Source of the DNA: Porphyromonadaceae bacterium COT-184 OH4590
GTDB lineage: Bacteria; Bacteroidota; Bacteroidia; Bacteroidales; Paludibacteraceae
DNA length: 64,000 nucleotides
NCBI GenBank assembly: GCA_000768855.1
Contig: JRAN01000069.1
Location: forward strand, 1-64,000
Direction of reading: 5' to 3'
The position numbers were made by a program, and so were the translations under genes. A model generated the notes under the pieces. It ran no database searches, was not told where the DNA came from, and saw only the letters and a list, made by a program, of their open reading frames with translations. How positions within the stretch are numbered: position 1 is the stretch's first letter; each line of letters begins with the position of its first letter. Of the stretch, positions 26,282-35,798 are shown piece after piece.

Positions 26282-27856
26282 CTATCTATTAAAAGCAAAA
26301 TCGTAAGCTTCCAAATATTTGTCGAAAAAATTCTCCCAAAGGGCTTTGTCTGTAATTGCCTTGGCTCGCTTGGAAACAATCAATTTTTCCTCATCACTCT
26401 TTTTTGAAAAACATATAACCTCGTTTGCAATGTTTTGTACAACTTCAAAATAATTGCCGTCTGTGCGATTTACTACGGCTATTCCGTTATTGATGCCGAT
26501 AGGTGAGGTAGATACCCATTGCCCGAATCCCGCCAAAGAGGTGGTAACGGTAGGAATGCCAAAGGCGGCACTCTCCATCGGCGTGTAGCCCCATGGCTCG
26601 TAATACGACGGAAATAGCGTCATATCAAGCCCTATAAGTATGTCGTAATATGGAGTGTTCAAAGCCCCGTCGTTGCCGTTGAGGTAGGTGGGGACGAATA
26701 TTATCTTTACCTTGCTGTCAGGTGTATTGCCAAAATTGTGCTGTCGGATATAGTTGAGCGTTAAGTCGCTATCTTCGTTTACAAGGGCTGAGGTAGCAAA
26801 ACGCGAATTGGTATAGCAGTTCTCTTTTACCCACGCCGGCACTATTATAAATGCTAATATCTTTTTGTTTAACTCTTGCGAATGATTGAGCCTGTTCATA
26901 ACATCTATAAAAACATCAATACCCTTATTTTTATATTCATATCGCCCCGATATACCGACAAATATGTGTTCGTCGGTGAGTTCAAATCCGAGTGTCCGCT
27001 CGGCAAGCGATTGTAGCATAGCCTTTGCCTTATTGCGTTTTGGGGTGTATTGTGTTCTTGCCGGCACAAAGCTGTTGTCGAAACCGTTGGGAGTAACCAC
27101 ATCGGGCTTTTTGTCGAGCAGAGCCTCGCACTCGCGTGCCGTAATATCGCTGACGGTAGTAAAACAATCCGCTAAATGTGCTGCTGTTTTTTCTGCCGAG
27201 TGTTTTGCTTCTACATTCAACTCCTGTGCCATTTGATTGCCGTTATATGCATCAAGGTAATCGTAAAGCGGTTTGCCATTACCTGCGATACTTCGTCCTA
27301 TGGTGGTGGCGTGCGTGGTAAAAAGCGTTTTTATGTGTGGGCAATATTTTTTTAGATATAGCAATCCGAATGCTGTCATCCACTCGTTGAAGTGTGCAAT
27401 AGTGTGTCTCTCTCTAAGGTTGTAACACTCCACAAAAGCCTCTACTACCACGCCTGTGGCATAGCCAAACATAGATGCCTCGTCGTAGTCGCCGTAAGCG
27501 TGGAGCGATTCCACTCCAAACTCTGCCCACATATTGCCGTAGATTTGGTTTTTGTTGTCGAAAACAGGTCTGAAGTCCACCAATACGGCAATGGGATTGC
27601 CCGGAATATTCCACCTGCCTGTTTTTATAGTTAATCCTTTGGTTCGTATTAGATAATCTTTTAACACGTTTAGCTCGGCGGTTGGAGTAAAGTCAATCGA
27701 TAGTTTGTCCGTCTGTATATAGGGACCTATGAATATTACGTTATCGGCAAAAAGGTTTCGCATAGTCAGTGCCCTCGACGATAGTACGGTATAGATACCG
27801 CCAACCTTATTGCACACCTCCCACGAGGTTTCAAATATATAATCAGGTTTTGTCAT
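26282..27856 (-). CDS. Glycogen synthase, GT3 (eukaryote-like) family
   Basis: The 524-residue protein begins with 'YIFETSWEVCNKVGGIYTVLSSRA', the signature of GT3 glycogen synthases, which use UDP-glucose in eukaryotes. It has the donor-site block 'FGVGISGRYEYKNKGIDVFIDVMNRL'-like sequence (residues about 300-325) and the C-terminal catalytic glutamates in 'PSYYEPWGYTPMESAAFGIPTVTTSLAGFG'. It probably elongates alpha-1,4-glucan. It is shorter than animal enzymes (about 700 residues) and lacks their regulatory termini, as is usual for Bacteroidota. No other glycogen gene is nearby. It is transcribed divergently from gmd. Confidence 0.88.
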   Translation of the reverse strand: MTKPDYIFETSWEVCNKVGGIYTVLSSRALTMRNLFADNVIFIGPYIQTDKLSIDFTPTAELNVLKDYLIRTKGLTIKTGRWNIPGNPIAVLVDFRPVFDNKNQIYGNMWAEFGVESLHAYGDYDEASMFGYATGVVVEAFVECYNLRERHTIAHFNEWMTAFGLLYLKKYCPHIKTLFTTHATTIGRSIAGNGKPLYDYLDAYNGNQMAQELNVEAKHSAEKTAAHLADCFTTVSDITARECEALLDKKPDVVTPNGFDNSFVPARTQYTPKRNKAKAMLQSLAERTLGFELTDEHIFVGISGRYEYKNKGIDVFIDVMNRLNHSQELNKKILAFIIVPAWVKENCYTNSRFATSALVNEDSDLTLNYIRQHNFGNTPDSKVKIIFVPTYLNGNDGALNTPYYDILIGLDMTLFPSYYEPWGYTPMESAAFGIPTVTTSLAGFGQWVSTSPIGINNGIAVVNRTDGNYFEVVQNIANEVICFSKKSDEEKLIVSKRAKAITDKALWENFFDKYLEAYDFAFNR

Positions 27857-27891
27857 TTACTTGCTTATGTTTATTCTTAATTAACAAGCCA

Positions 27892-27899
27892 CAAAGGTA
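27892..27899 (-). promoter_or_regulatory. -7 element of the glycogen synthase gene
   Basis: The minus strand reads TACCTTTG (TAnnTTTG) 36 nt before the ATG at 27856. It is divergent from the gmd promoter that begins 12 nt away. Confidence 0.5.
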
Positions 27900-27910
27900 T
27901 AAAATTTTCG

Positions 27911-27941
27911 TTGTTCGTTGTTTGTAATTTTTGTACTTTTG
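27911..27941 (+). promoter_or_regulatory. Promoter of gmd-fcl
   Basis: TTG (27911-27913), a 20-nt spacer and TACTTTTG (27934-27941) form a good -33/-7 pair. The inferred start near 27948 leaves about 25 nt before the gmd ATG at 27972 and rules out the in-frame TTG at 27918 as the start. Confidence 0.65.
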
Positions 27942-27971
27942 TATATCAAAAAATATATATTGATTTTTTTT

Positions 27972-29051
27972 ATGGCAAAAACGGCATTAATCACGGGTGT
28001 CAATGGGCAAGATGGTTCTTATCTTGCAGAGTTTCTTTTGGACAAGGGATATGAGGTGCATGGTATCATACGGCGAAGTTCGAGCTTCAATACCAATAGA
28101 ATAGAACATCTTTACATAGACGATTTGATAGAAGACATGCGTAAGGATCGTAAAATAAAGTTGTACTACGGTGATATGACTGATTCTTCAAACCTTATTC
28201 GTTTGATACAGACTATTCGCCCTGATGAGGTCTATAATCTTGCAGCACAGTCGCATGTTAAGGTGTCGTTTGAGGTCCCTGAATACACTGCAGACACCGA
28301 TGGTATAGGTACATTACGTTTATTGGAGGCTATTCGTATCTGTGGACTCGAACAGAGTACCAAAATATATCAAGCATCCACTTCAGAACTGTATGGACTT
28401 GTGCAGGAGGTACCACAGAGTGAGACTACGCCTTTTTATCCACGTTCTCCATACGCTGTGGCTAAACTGTATGCTTTTTGGATAACCAAAAATTACCGCG
28501 AGGCTTACAATATGTTTGCCGTAAATGGTATTCTGTTTAACCACGAGAGTGAGCGTCGCGGAGAGACTTTTGTGAGCCGTAAGATAACTCTTGCCGCAGC
28601 ACGTATAGCACGAGGCTATCAAAAAAAACTATATCTCGGCAATCTGAATGCCAAACGCGATTGGGGCTATGCCAAAGATTTTGTGGAATGTATGTGGCTG
28701 ATGCTTCAACATCATACGCCCGAAGATTTTGTTATTGCCACAGGTAAGATGCACACGGTAAGAGAGTTTTGTACCTTGGCGTTTAGAGAGGTTGGTATAG
28801 AGCTCCAATGGAAAGGGCAGGGTATAGACGAAAAAGGTGTCTGTAAGAAAACGGGCGAGGTGCTTGTGGAGGTTGATCTAAATTACTTCCGTCCTACCGA
28901 AGTGGAACAACTTTTGGGTAATCCAGCCAAGGCTCAAAAACTACTTGGTTGGAATCCTACCAAAACTTCATTTGATGAACTTGTGTGTAAAATGGTACAT
29001 TTCGATTATCAATATGTGGAGAAAATTCACAATTTGAGTATTCGATATTGA
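27972..29051 (+). CDS. gmd: GDP-mannose 4,6-dehydratase
   Basis: Gmd converts GDP-D-mannose to GDP-4-keto-6-deoxy-D-mannose, the first step to GDP-L-fucose. The 359-residue SDR protein has the NADP-binding '[22 protein letters not shown]' at its N-terminus, '[10 protein letters not shown]' and the catalytic YxxxK in '[12 protein letters not shown]'. The C-terminal part has '[22 protein letters not shown]' and '[17 protein letters not shown]', typical of Gmd. The start at the ATG 27972 gives the family N-terminus MAKTALITG. fcl follows 28 nt downstream. Confidence 0.96.
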   Translation: MAKTALITGVNGQDGSYLAEFLLDKGYEVHGIIRRSSSFNTNRIEHLYIDDLIEDMRKDRKIKLYYGDMTDSSNLIRLIQTIRPDEVYNLAAQSHVKVSFEVPEYTADTDGIGTLRLLEAIRICGLEQSTKIYQASTSELYGLVQEVPQSETTPFYPRSPYAVAKLYAFWITKNYREAYNMFAVNGILFNHESERRGETFVSRKITLAAARIARGYQKKLYLGNLNAKRDWGYAKDFVECMWLMLQHHTPEDFVIATGKMHTVREFCTLAFREVGIELQWKGQGIDEKGVCKKTGEVLVEVDLNYFRPTEVEQLLGNPAKAQKLLGWNPTKTSFDELVCKMVHFDYQYVEKIHNLSIRY

Positions 29052-29079
29052 TGTGTCTAAATAGGTGGTAATAAGCATT

Positions 29080-30009
29080 ATGAATAAAAATTCTAAAATA
29101 TATGTTGCCGGACATAACGGATTGGTCGGGTCTGCCATTGTAAGGGTATTACAGGCTAATGGCTTTGAAAATATTTTGATTAGAGATTCCTATTCGCTCG
29201 ATTTGAGGTGTCAGCAGGCAACCGAATATTTTTTTACGACCCAAAAACCTGATTATGTATTTCTTTCCGCAGCCAAAGTGGGCGGTATAGTGGCAAACAA
29301 CACATATCCGGCAGATTTTATCTACGACAACACAATGATTGCTTTCAACGTCATTCATTCGGCTTATAGGCATAATGTAAAGAAATTGATGTTTCTTGGC
29401 AGTTCGTGCATCTATCCTAAAATGAGTCCTCAACCTATCAAGGAGGAGTACCTTCTTACCGGTGCATTGGAACCCACTAATGAGGCTTATGCCATTGCCA
29501 AAATATCGGGATTGGAGTTGTGTAAGTTTTATCGTCGTCAGTATGGTTGCGACTTTATTTCGGCGATGCCTACCAATCTCTATGGTATCAACGACAACTT
29601 CGACTTTCACACATCGCACGTATTGCCTGCACTAATACGCAAGTTCCATGAGGCAAAACTCAACCAATTGCCATACGTAACACTTTGGGGCACAGGCAAA
29701 CCATTACGCGAGTTTCTCTATGTTGATGATTTGGCAGAGGCTCTACTATTTTTGATGCTCAACTATTCGGACGAACCACATATCAACGTCGGTACAGGTG
29801 AAGATTGCTCCATTAGCGAGCTTGCTCAGGTTATAAAAACGATAGTCGGTTATGAGGGAAATATTGTTTATGACACAACCAAACCCGACGGTACACCACG
29901 CAAACTGCTCGATGTATCACGCCTACACTCAATGGGTTGGAAGCACAAAACCTATTTGAACCAAGGTATTGAAACTGTTTATAAATGGTATTTGCAAAAT
30001 GAGGTTTGA
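29080..30009 (+). CDS. fcl: GDP-L-fucose synthase
   Basis: Fcl (WcaG, GMER) epimerises and reduces the Gmd product to GDP-L-fucose with NADPH. The 309-residue protein has the GHNGLVGSAIV dinucleotide loop, 'FLSAAKVGGI', 'FLGSSCIYP' and the YxxxK of 'NEAYAIAKISGLELC'. The C-terminal 'VGTGEDCSISELAQVI' and 'KPDGTPRKLLDVSRL' are standard. The ATG at 29080 is preferred over the in-frame GTG at 29065. GDP-L-fucose probably feeds O-glycans of secreted proteins or capsule. Confidence 0.96.
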   Translation: MNKNSKIYVAGHNGLVGSAIVRVLQANGFENILIRDSYSLDLRCQQATEYFFTTQKPDYVFLSAAKVGGIVANNTYPADFIYDNTMIAFNVIHSAYRHNVKKLMFLGSSCIYPKMSPQPIKEEYLLTGALEPTNEAYAIAKISGLELCKFYRRQYGCDFISAMPTNLYGINDNFDFHTSHVLPALIRKFHEAKLNQLPYVTLWGTGKPLREFLYVDDLAEALLFLMLNYSDEPHINVGTGEDCSISELAQVIKTIVGYEGNIVYDTTKPDGTPRKLLDVSRLHSMGWKHKTYLNQGIETVYKWYLQNEV

Positions 30010-30231
30010 ATACAATCATATAGAGAGAAAATGGCAAATTCGTAAAAGCTAAAATTATTTTTGGTTTCAATATTAGTTGTATTTTTTTGTTTACTAAATC
30101 ATTATCCGAGAACCATACACAAATGGGCGATATAATATTTATATTATTACATTGTTTTTGTATGTAATTATTAGTCGGGGATAAAATATTACCCTTGTAT
30201 ATTAACTTAACTAAATTACAATATAAATTTT

Positions 30232-30718
30232 ATGAAGAAAGTATTAAATTGGAGGCTGCTAATGGTAGTATCGGTTTGGTACCTATGGTTTTATTTGCAT
30301 GTACAAAAGATAAATCTACAAAGGTAGATGTTACCCGTTTTGTATATATGGGAGTTTAGTAAGATGGCAATTATCTGTTTCTGTTGTATATGCATTTGGA
30401 AGGAGCTATTTTTGATAATAAGCTCGTAAAAAATATGACCGAATGGTATTTGCCTTTTCTTTCGGAATCGGTAAGTGAAGATTTGAAACCGAAATTTGGA
30501 GAATATCCCATTGTCTTTGAAACAGATTATAAAAAAATACAGTTAATGGTAATTTTGCTTACACTCAAAATCTCGTAGGCGGAAGTAGACATGGATAATA
30601 ACTTAGATATACAACAGGTAAGCAGGTAATTGAAACCAATAAAATAACTTTCCAAGGCACGCTACAGACAATAAAGAGTACAAAATTATGTTTTTATCAT
30701 ACAGTAATAAAAAAATGA
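30232..30718 (+). pseudogene. Decayed lipoprotein gene with several frame breaks
   Basis: The segment reads as one lipoprotein broken into frames. An ATG at 30232 gives a signal start, MKKVLNWRLLMVVSV. A shift near 30280 leads into a frame reading MVLFACTKDKSTKVD, a perfect lipobox, which ends at TAG TAA (30357-30362). The same frame then continues as DGNYLFLLYMHLEGAIFDN up to 30578. A shift near 30540 gives NGNFAYTQNLVGGSRHG, and a last piece from about 30608 (GKQVIETNKITFQGTLQTI) ends at the TGA 30716-30718. At least three disruptions are visible. The family is not recognised. Confidence 0.65.
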
Positions 30719-30796
30719 TTGCTTGATATTAATATTACTGCCAAAAGGTATTATACAATAGATTTTTTAAGTACATTCTTTTATTTTCTACATATT

Positions 30797-30811
30797 TGCA
30801 ACTCGGTTGCA
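30797..30811 (+). promoter_or_regulatory. Palindromic operator candidate for the metal-efflux operon
   Basis: TGCAAC-TCG-GTTGCA is a perfect 6-3-6 palindrome. It covers the place where the -33 box of the downstream -7 element (30824-30831) would lie. That is a classic position for a repressor site, for example of a Fur/Zur- or ArsR-type metal regulator. No regulator gene is present nearby, so the binding protein is unknown. Confidence 0.5.
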
Positions 30812-30823
30812 TCTATTTTGTAC

Positions 30824-30831
30824 TACCTTTG
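30824..30831 (+). promoter_or_regulatory. -7 element of the metal-efflux operon
   Basis: TACCTTTG matches TAnnTTTG. It ends only 8 nt before the ATG at 30840, so the mRNA would be leaderless or nearly so. The palindrome at 30797-30811 overlaps the -33 position. Confidence 0.55.
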
Positions 30832-30839
30832 AAATCATT

Positions 30840-31163
30840 ATGCGATTCGTAATAGTTTTATGGTTTTTTTATGTTTCTGTGCTTATGGTGTTGCCTTGCG
30901 AAAGGAGCTATAAGAGTGGCAGACTTGGTGCGGTGGCAGACACTTCGCACACGTTACCCTTGCACGGCGACGACGATCATCACTATTGCACTCCGTTTTG
31001 TAACTCTTGCTCGGCAAAGAGCGTTTTGGCTGCTGAGTATAAGTTTTACTACATAACCTCGCCTACGGTTATGGTAGCCAATCGTAACACACCTCTACAC
31101 AATACCCAACCAATTACCGACTACTACGGTAATATTTGGACTCCTCCTAAAATCAAAGCATAA
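30840..31163 (+). CDS. Small exported His/Cys-rich protein (DUF6660-like)
   Basis: The 107-residue protein begins with a hydrophobic export signal (MRFVIVLWFFYVSVLMVLPCE). It has a metal-ligand-like cluster 'HGDDDHHYCTPFCNSCSAKSV' at about residues 52-72. Small proteins of this kind (DUF6660 type) commonly precede CzcA genes in Bacteroidota, and it probably senses, buffers or hands over metal ions in the periplasm; that role is inference. The ATG at 30840 is chosen because an earlier in-frame start at 30807 would lie upstream of the -7 box. The pump gene starts 231 nt downstream. Confidence 0.75.
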   Translation: MRFVIVLWFFYVSVLMVLPCERSYKSGRLGAVADTSHTLPLHGDDDHHYCTPFCNSCSAKSVLAAEYKFYYITSPTVMVANRNTPLHNTQPITDYYGNIWTPPKIKA

Positions 31164-31394
31164 AAGACTGTTTGTCCGAGACTGTTATTCTGTTTCTGAT
31201 AAATTGTCGTATCTCTCTGATTGCTTATTTGGTATTTAACTCTTTTTTCGAGTAGGATAAACGATAACAAAAGCAATTTTAAAAGTATTATTTCTTTTAT
31301 ATTAAACGAGAAATGCAATATTGGTATAAAATCAAGATATACTCCTATTTATTTAAGTATATTATTTTCAAAAAAATAAAAAATAAAATCAACT

Positions 31395-34300
31395 ATGTTA
31401 GAAGCAATAATCAAATTTAGTATCAAAAAAAAGCTCATAATAGGAATACTTACCCTTGCCCTTGTGGTATGGGGCGTGTGGAGTGCCACCCGTTTACCTA
31501 TCGATGCCGTACCCGACATTACCGACAATCAGGTGCAGATTATTACTATTGCTCCTACTTTGGCGGGACAGGAGGTGGAGCAGCTTATCACTTTCCCTAT
31601 CGAACAGAGTATAGCCAACACGCCTAAACTCAAAGAGACACGCAGTATATCGCGTTTCGGGCTGTCGGTGGTTACTGCCGTTTTCGAGGAGAATGTAGAT
31701 ATATACTTTGCCCGTCAGCTTATAGGCGAAAATCTCAAAGTGGCACAGGAGAGTATTCCCACAGGACTGGGCACACCCGAACTTGCACCTGTCAGTACAG
31801 GTTTGGGCGAGGTCTATCAGTATATTATCCGCCCTACCAAAGAGAATGAACACAAGTATTCGGCCAAAGACTTGCGTGAAATGCAGGAGTGGATAGTATC
31901 GCGTCAACTCTACGGTACGCCCGGCGTGGCAGAGGTCAATAGCTTTGGCGGTGAGCTAAAACAGTACGAGGTAGCCGTCAATCCGTATCGCCTCAAAGCA
32001 ATGGGCATAAGTATCACCGATATATTCAACGCCTTGGAGCAAAACAATCAAAACACAGGTGGTGCTTATATCGACAAAAAGCCTAATGCACACTTTATTC
32101 GCGGTATAGGACTTGTAACCTCGCTCGAAGATGTAAGCAATATCTGCGTTACCAACAGGGCGGGCAAGGTGCCTGTATTCATCAAAGATGTGGCTGATGT
32201 ACGCTTTGGGTCGGCGGTACGCTATGGAGCGCTCACGCACAACGGACAGGGCGAAGTAGTGGGAGGAATAGTGATGATGCTCAAAGGCGAAAACAGCAAT
32301 GAAGTGGTCAAGCGAATCAAGGAGAAACTCCCGACCATCCAAAAGTCGCTCCCAGACGACATTGTAATAGAGCCATACTTAGACCGCACCGACCTTGTGA
32401 GCAGAACTATCCGTACGGTACAGACCAACCTCATCGAAGGAGCATTGATAGTGATATTCGTGCTGGTTATGTTTTTGGGTAATTTGCGTGCCGGTCTGAT
32501 AGTGGCATCAGCTATTCCATTGTCGCTTCTGTTTGCCTTGGGTTGTATGAATATTTTTGGTGTCAGTGCCAACCTTATGAGCTTGGGAGCTATCGACTTT
32601 GGGCTTATAGTCGATGGAGCGGTGATAGTGGTAGAGGCTACCCTTCATCATCTGGGGCTGCGAAAAACCACTCACCGTCTCTCGCAACGAGAGATGGACG
32701 AAGAGGTCTATCTCTCGGCATCGAAGATACGCAATAGTGCCGCCTTCGGCGAAATTATCATTTTGATAGTCTATATCCCGATACTTACATTAGTAGGAGT
32801 CGAAGGCAAGATGTTTCGCCCGATGGCTCAGACCGTTGGTTTTGCCATCTTTGGAGCGTTGATATTGTCGCTTACCTACATACCTATGATGAGTGCTATA
32901 TTTTTATCAAAAAATGCTATAAGAAAACAGACCATATCCGACAAGGCAATAGAGTGGCTTCAGGCAAAATATCAGCCTCTGTTGGAGTGGGCGATACGTT
33001 TTAAATATGCTATGATAGGTACTTCTATTGTAATACTTATTGGAGCAGCGTTGCTTTTCCGCTCAATGGGTGGTGAGTTTATACCGCAGTTGCAGGAGGG
33101 CGACTATGCTTTCCACTGTATATTGCCGCAAGGCAGCTCATTGAGCCAGAGTATCGAGACTTCGATGCAGGCAGCAAGGCTTATAATGGAGTTCGACGAG
33201 GTGAAAGACGTGATAGGCAAAACAGGTACTGCCGAGGTTCCCACCGACCCTATGCCTCCTGAGGCTACCGATATGATGGTAATACTGAAACCGCAAAGCG
33301 AATGGACAAGTGGCAGGAGTTATCGCGAACTTGGAGACGCCATAGAGGAGAAGTTGCACGCTATTCCGGGAGTGTTCTTTGAACGCAATCAACCTATACA
33401 GATGCGTTTCAACGAACTTATGACAGGTATCCGTCAGGATGTGGCGGTAAAGATATTCGGCGAAAATCTCGACTCTCTGGCTATCTATGCTGATAAGGTT
33501 AGTGCCGTAATATCAGAAGTGGAAGGCACGACCGCACCGCAGGTAGAGCGTGTCAGCGGACTGCCTCAAATCAATATAGAGTACGACCGTCGCCGACTTG
33601 CTAATTATGGGTTGAATATCACTGATATAAATGACGTGGTAAGTACTGCTTTTGCGGGCAAAAATGCAGGAGTGGTGTTGGAGGACGAACGTCGCTTCGA
33701 CCTCGTTGTACGACTTGATACCACATATCGAAGCACTATTGAGGATGTGAGCAGTCTGCTTATACCTACACCCATAGGTTACCAGGTGCCGTTGTCACAG
33801 GTAGCAAATGTGGGTTACAAGATAGGACCGGCACAGATAAGCAGAGAAAACGGCAAACGGCGTATAGTGATAGGTTTCAACGTGTCGGGACGCGACGTGC
33901 AGAGTGTTGTAGAGGATATACAGACACGGCTCGATGATGAGATAAAACTCCCTTCGGGCTACTATTTTACATACGGCGGTCAGTTCGAAAATCTACAAGA
34001 GGCGAGCCTGAGACTAAGATTTGCCGTACCCGTATCGTTGCTTTTAATATTCTCTTTGCTATATTTTACCTTTGGTTCGCTAAAACAGGCAGCTCTTATA
34101 TTTACTGCCATACCTATGAGTGCTATTGGTGGCGTTTTGGCTCTATATACGAGAGGTATGCCATTTAGTATTAGTGCAGGCGTGGGTTTTATTGCTCTTT
34201 TTGGGGTGGCGGTGCTAAATGGTATAGTGCTTATAAGTACCTTCAATCAGCTGTACAAAGAGGGTATTACAGATGTCGTACAGCGAGTAATACAAGGCAC

Positions 34301-35768
34301 TCGGATGCGTCTCCGCCCCGTATTGATGACTGCTCTTGTGGCAAGTCTCGGCTTTATGCCTATGGCTTTGAGCATAAGTGCCGGTGCCGAGGTACAAAAG
34401 CCTTTGGCAACGGTAGTTATCGGCGGACTATTTACCGCTACCTTGCTAACATTATTTATATTACCGTTGCTCTATATTATTTTTGGTTCGCAATATAATT
34501 TCAAACATAAGATGAAAAACAAAATAGGCTACTCAGCGATAATAATAGGGTTACTGCTATTTACTCAAAATATAAATGCCCAAGAGCAAGCTGCACGGAG
34601 GATAACACTTGACGAGGCTATATCAATAGCAATAGAGAACAACTATGGGCTAAAGGCTGCCGACTACAACCTTAAAGCAGCCAAAGCACTCTCGGCAACC
34701 ACTATCGAACTACCCAAACTCGACCTCGACGTTCAGTACGGACAATATTCGGGTATCAACAAAGACAATTCGTTTTCTATAAAACAAACCATACCTTTTC
34801 CTACTCTTTTCTTTGCCCGAAAACAACTTGCCTCATCGAATGTCAAAGCTACGGTGTTGCAGCGTGAGCTTAGTGAGTTGGAATTGAAAAATATGGTACG
34901 AACCTATTATTATCAAGTATTGTTTTATTATAATAATAAAATAGAACTCCAACACCTCGACAGCCTCTACACCGACTTTCTTCGTGTGGCTAAAACCCGC
35001 TACCAAACGGGCGATATACGTAAGATAGACATAAGTACAGCCGAAGCAAAACATGGCGAAATAGCCCTAATGGTAAAGCAAAACGAGCAGTATCTTGCCG
35101 ATGCTTATCAACTTTTGTATGCGATACTCAACAGTAGCGAACCTTTAGATGTGGCAACCAATGTCAGATACGAACCTATAGTCGATGCTAAAATTCTTTC
35201 CTTGTCGTCGATTTTAGAACATCCGTCGGTGAACTTGCTATATCATCAGGCAGAGATTGCCGCTCGCAATAAGTGTGTAGAAGCACATCAGGCTCTGCCC
35301 GATATTACCATTGGGTACACCAACCAGTCGCTTATCGGAGTGCATAATATCAATGGAGTGGAGCAGGAGGTCGGCTCACGCTATCGCTTTCAGTACATCA
35401 GTCTCGGTGTGTCTATACCGCTAACGTTTTGGGCAACCAGCAGAAAACTCCGTGCATTGGAGCATCAAAAGCAGTCGGCTCTCAACAACGCCCATCAACA
35501 ATTGGCAAAAATGGAGGCAGAGGCAAACAGTACACTAGGACAGTATCAGAGAGCTATGGAGCGTTATCAATATTATACCGAACAAGCTCTGCCCAATGCC
35601 AAGGAGATGATAGACAACGCCCAATTAGGCTACAAAACAGGCGAAATAGGTTATCTCGAATATCTATACGCCTTGCAAACAGCCACCGATATTCGTCTAA
35701 GCTACCTACAAGTGATACACGAGGCGAACCAATTGGCAATAGCCTGTTATTCTTTTATAAACAAATAA
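31395..35768 (+). CDS. czcA: Heavy-metal efflux RND pump CzcA fused to a TolC-like CzcC
   Basis: The 1457-residue protein joins an RND pump (residues 1-1039) to an outer-membrane factor (1040-1457). The pump part has 'RLPIDAVPDITDNQVQI' near its N-terminus and the proton-relay motif DFGLIVDGAVIVVE in helix 4. Its D-D-E spacing (6 and 7) is the HME1 signature of Zn/Co/Cd pumps, unlike CusA. At residue 1040 a fresh signal-peptide-like sequence starts (MKNKIGYSAIIIGLLLF, ending NINAQ), followed by two TolC/OEP repeats ('ITLDEAISIAIENNYGLKAADYN', 'YLEYLYALQTATDIRLSYLQVI'). Such fusions occur widely in Bacteroidota. czcB follows 30 nt later. Confidence 0.93.
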   Translation: MLEAIIKFSIKKKLIIGILTLALVVWGVWSATRLPIDAVPDITDNQVQIITIAPTLAGQEVEQLITFPIEQSIANTPKLKETRSISRFGLSVVTAVFEENVDIYFARQLIGENLKVAQESIPTGLGTPELAPVSTGLGEVYQYIIRPTKENEHKYSAKDLREMQEWIVSRQLYGTPGVAEVNSFGGELKQYEVAVNPYRLKAMGISITDIFNALEQNNQNTGGAYIDKKPNAHFIRGIGLVTSLEDVSNICVTNRAGKVPVFIKDVADVRFGSAVRYGALTHNGQGEVVGGIVMMLKGENSNEVVKRIKEKLPTIQKSLPDDIVIEPYLDRTDLVSRTIRTVQTNLIEGALIVIFVLVMFLGNLRAGLIVASAIPLSLLFALGCMNIFGVSANLMSLGAIDFGLIVDGAVIVVEATLHHLGLRKTTHRLSQREMDEEVYLSASKIRNSAAFGEIIILIVYIPILTLVGVEGKMFRPMAQTVGFAIFGALILSLTYIPMMSAIFLSKNAIRKQTISDKAIEWLQAKYQPLLEWAIRFKYAMIGTSIVILIGAALLFRSMGGEFIPQLQEGDYAFHCILPQGSSLSQSIETSMQAARLIMEFDEVKDVIGKTGTAEVPTDPMPPEATDMMVILKPQSEWTSGRSYRELGDAIEEKLHAIPGVFFERNQPIQMRFNELMTGIRQDVAVKIFGENLDSLAIYADKVSAVISEVEGTTAPQVERVSGLPQINIEYDRRRLANYGLNITDINDVVSTAFAGKNAGVVLEDERRFDLVVRLDTTYRSTIEDVSSLLIPTPIGYQVPLSQVANVGYKIGPAQISRENGKRRIVIGFNVSGRDVQSVVEDIQTRLDDEIKLPSGYYFTYGGQFENLQEASLRLRFAVPVSLLLIFSLLYFTFGSLKQAALIFTAIPMSAIGGVLALYTRGMPFSISAGVGFIALFGVAVLNGIVLISTFNQLYKEGITDVVQRVIQGTRMRLRPVLMTALVASLGFMPMALSISAGAEVQKPLATVVIGGLFTATLLTLFILPLLYIIFGSQYNFKHKMKNKIGYSAIIIGLLLFTQNINAQEQAARRITLDEAISIAIENNYGLKAADYNLKAAKALSATTIELPKLDLDVQYGQYSGINKDNSFSIKQTIPFPTLFFARKQLASSNVKATVLQRELSELELKNMVRTYYYQVLFYYNNKIELQHLDSLYTDFLRVAKTRYQTGDIRKIDISTAEAKHGEIALMVKQNEQYLADAYQLLYAILNSSEPLDVATNVRYEPIVDAKILSLSSILEHPSVNLLYHQAEIAARNKCVEAHQALPDITIGYTNQSLIGVHNINGVEQEVGSRYRFQYISLGVSIPLTFWATSRKLRALEHQKQSALNNAHQQLAKMEAEANSTLGQYQRAMERYQYYTEQALPNAKEMIDNAQLGYKTGEIGYLEYLYALQTATDIRLSYLQVIHEANQLAIACYSFINK

Positions 35769-35798
35769 TTTATTAATCAAAAAAAATAGATAAAACAA

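Noticed and set aside
30384-30578. 64-residue ORF taken as a gene
   Set aside because: It is one fragment of the decayed lipoprotein gene; conserved-looking sequence continues in other frames on both sides.
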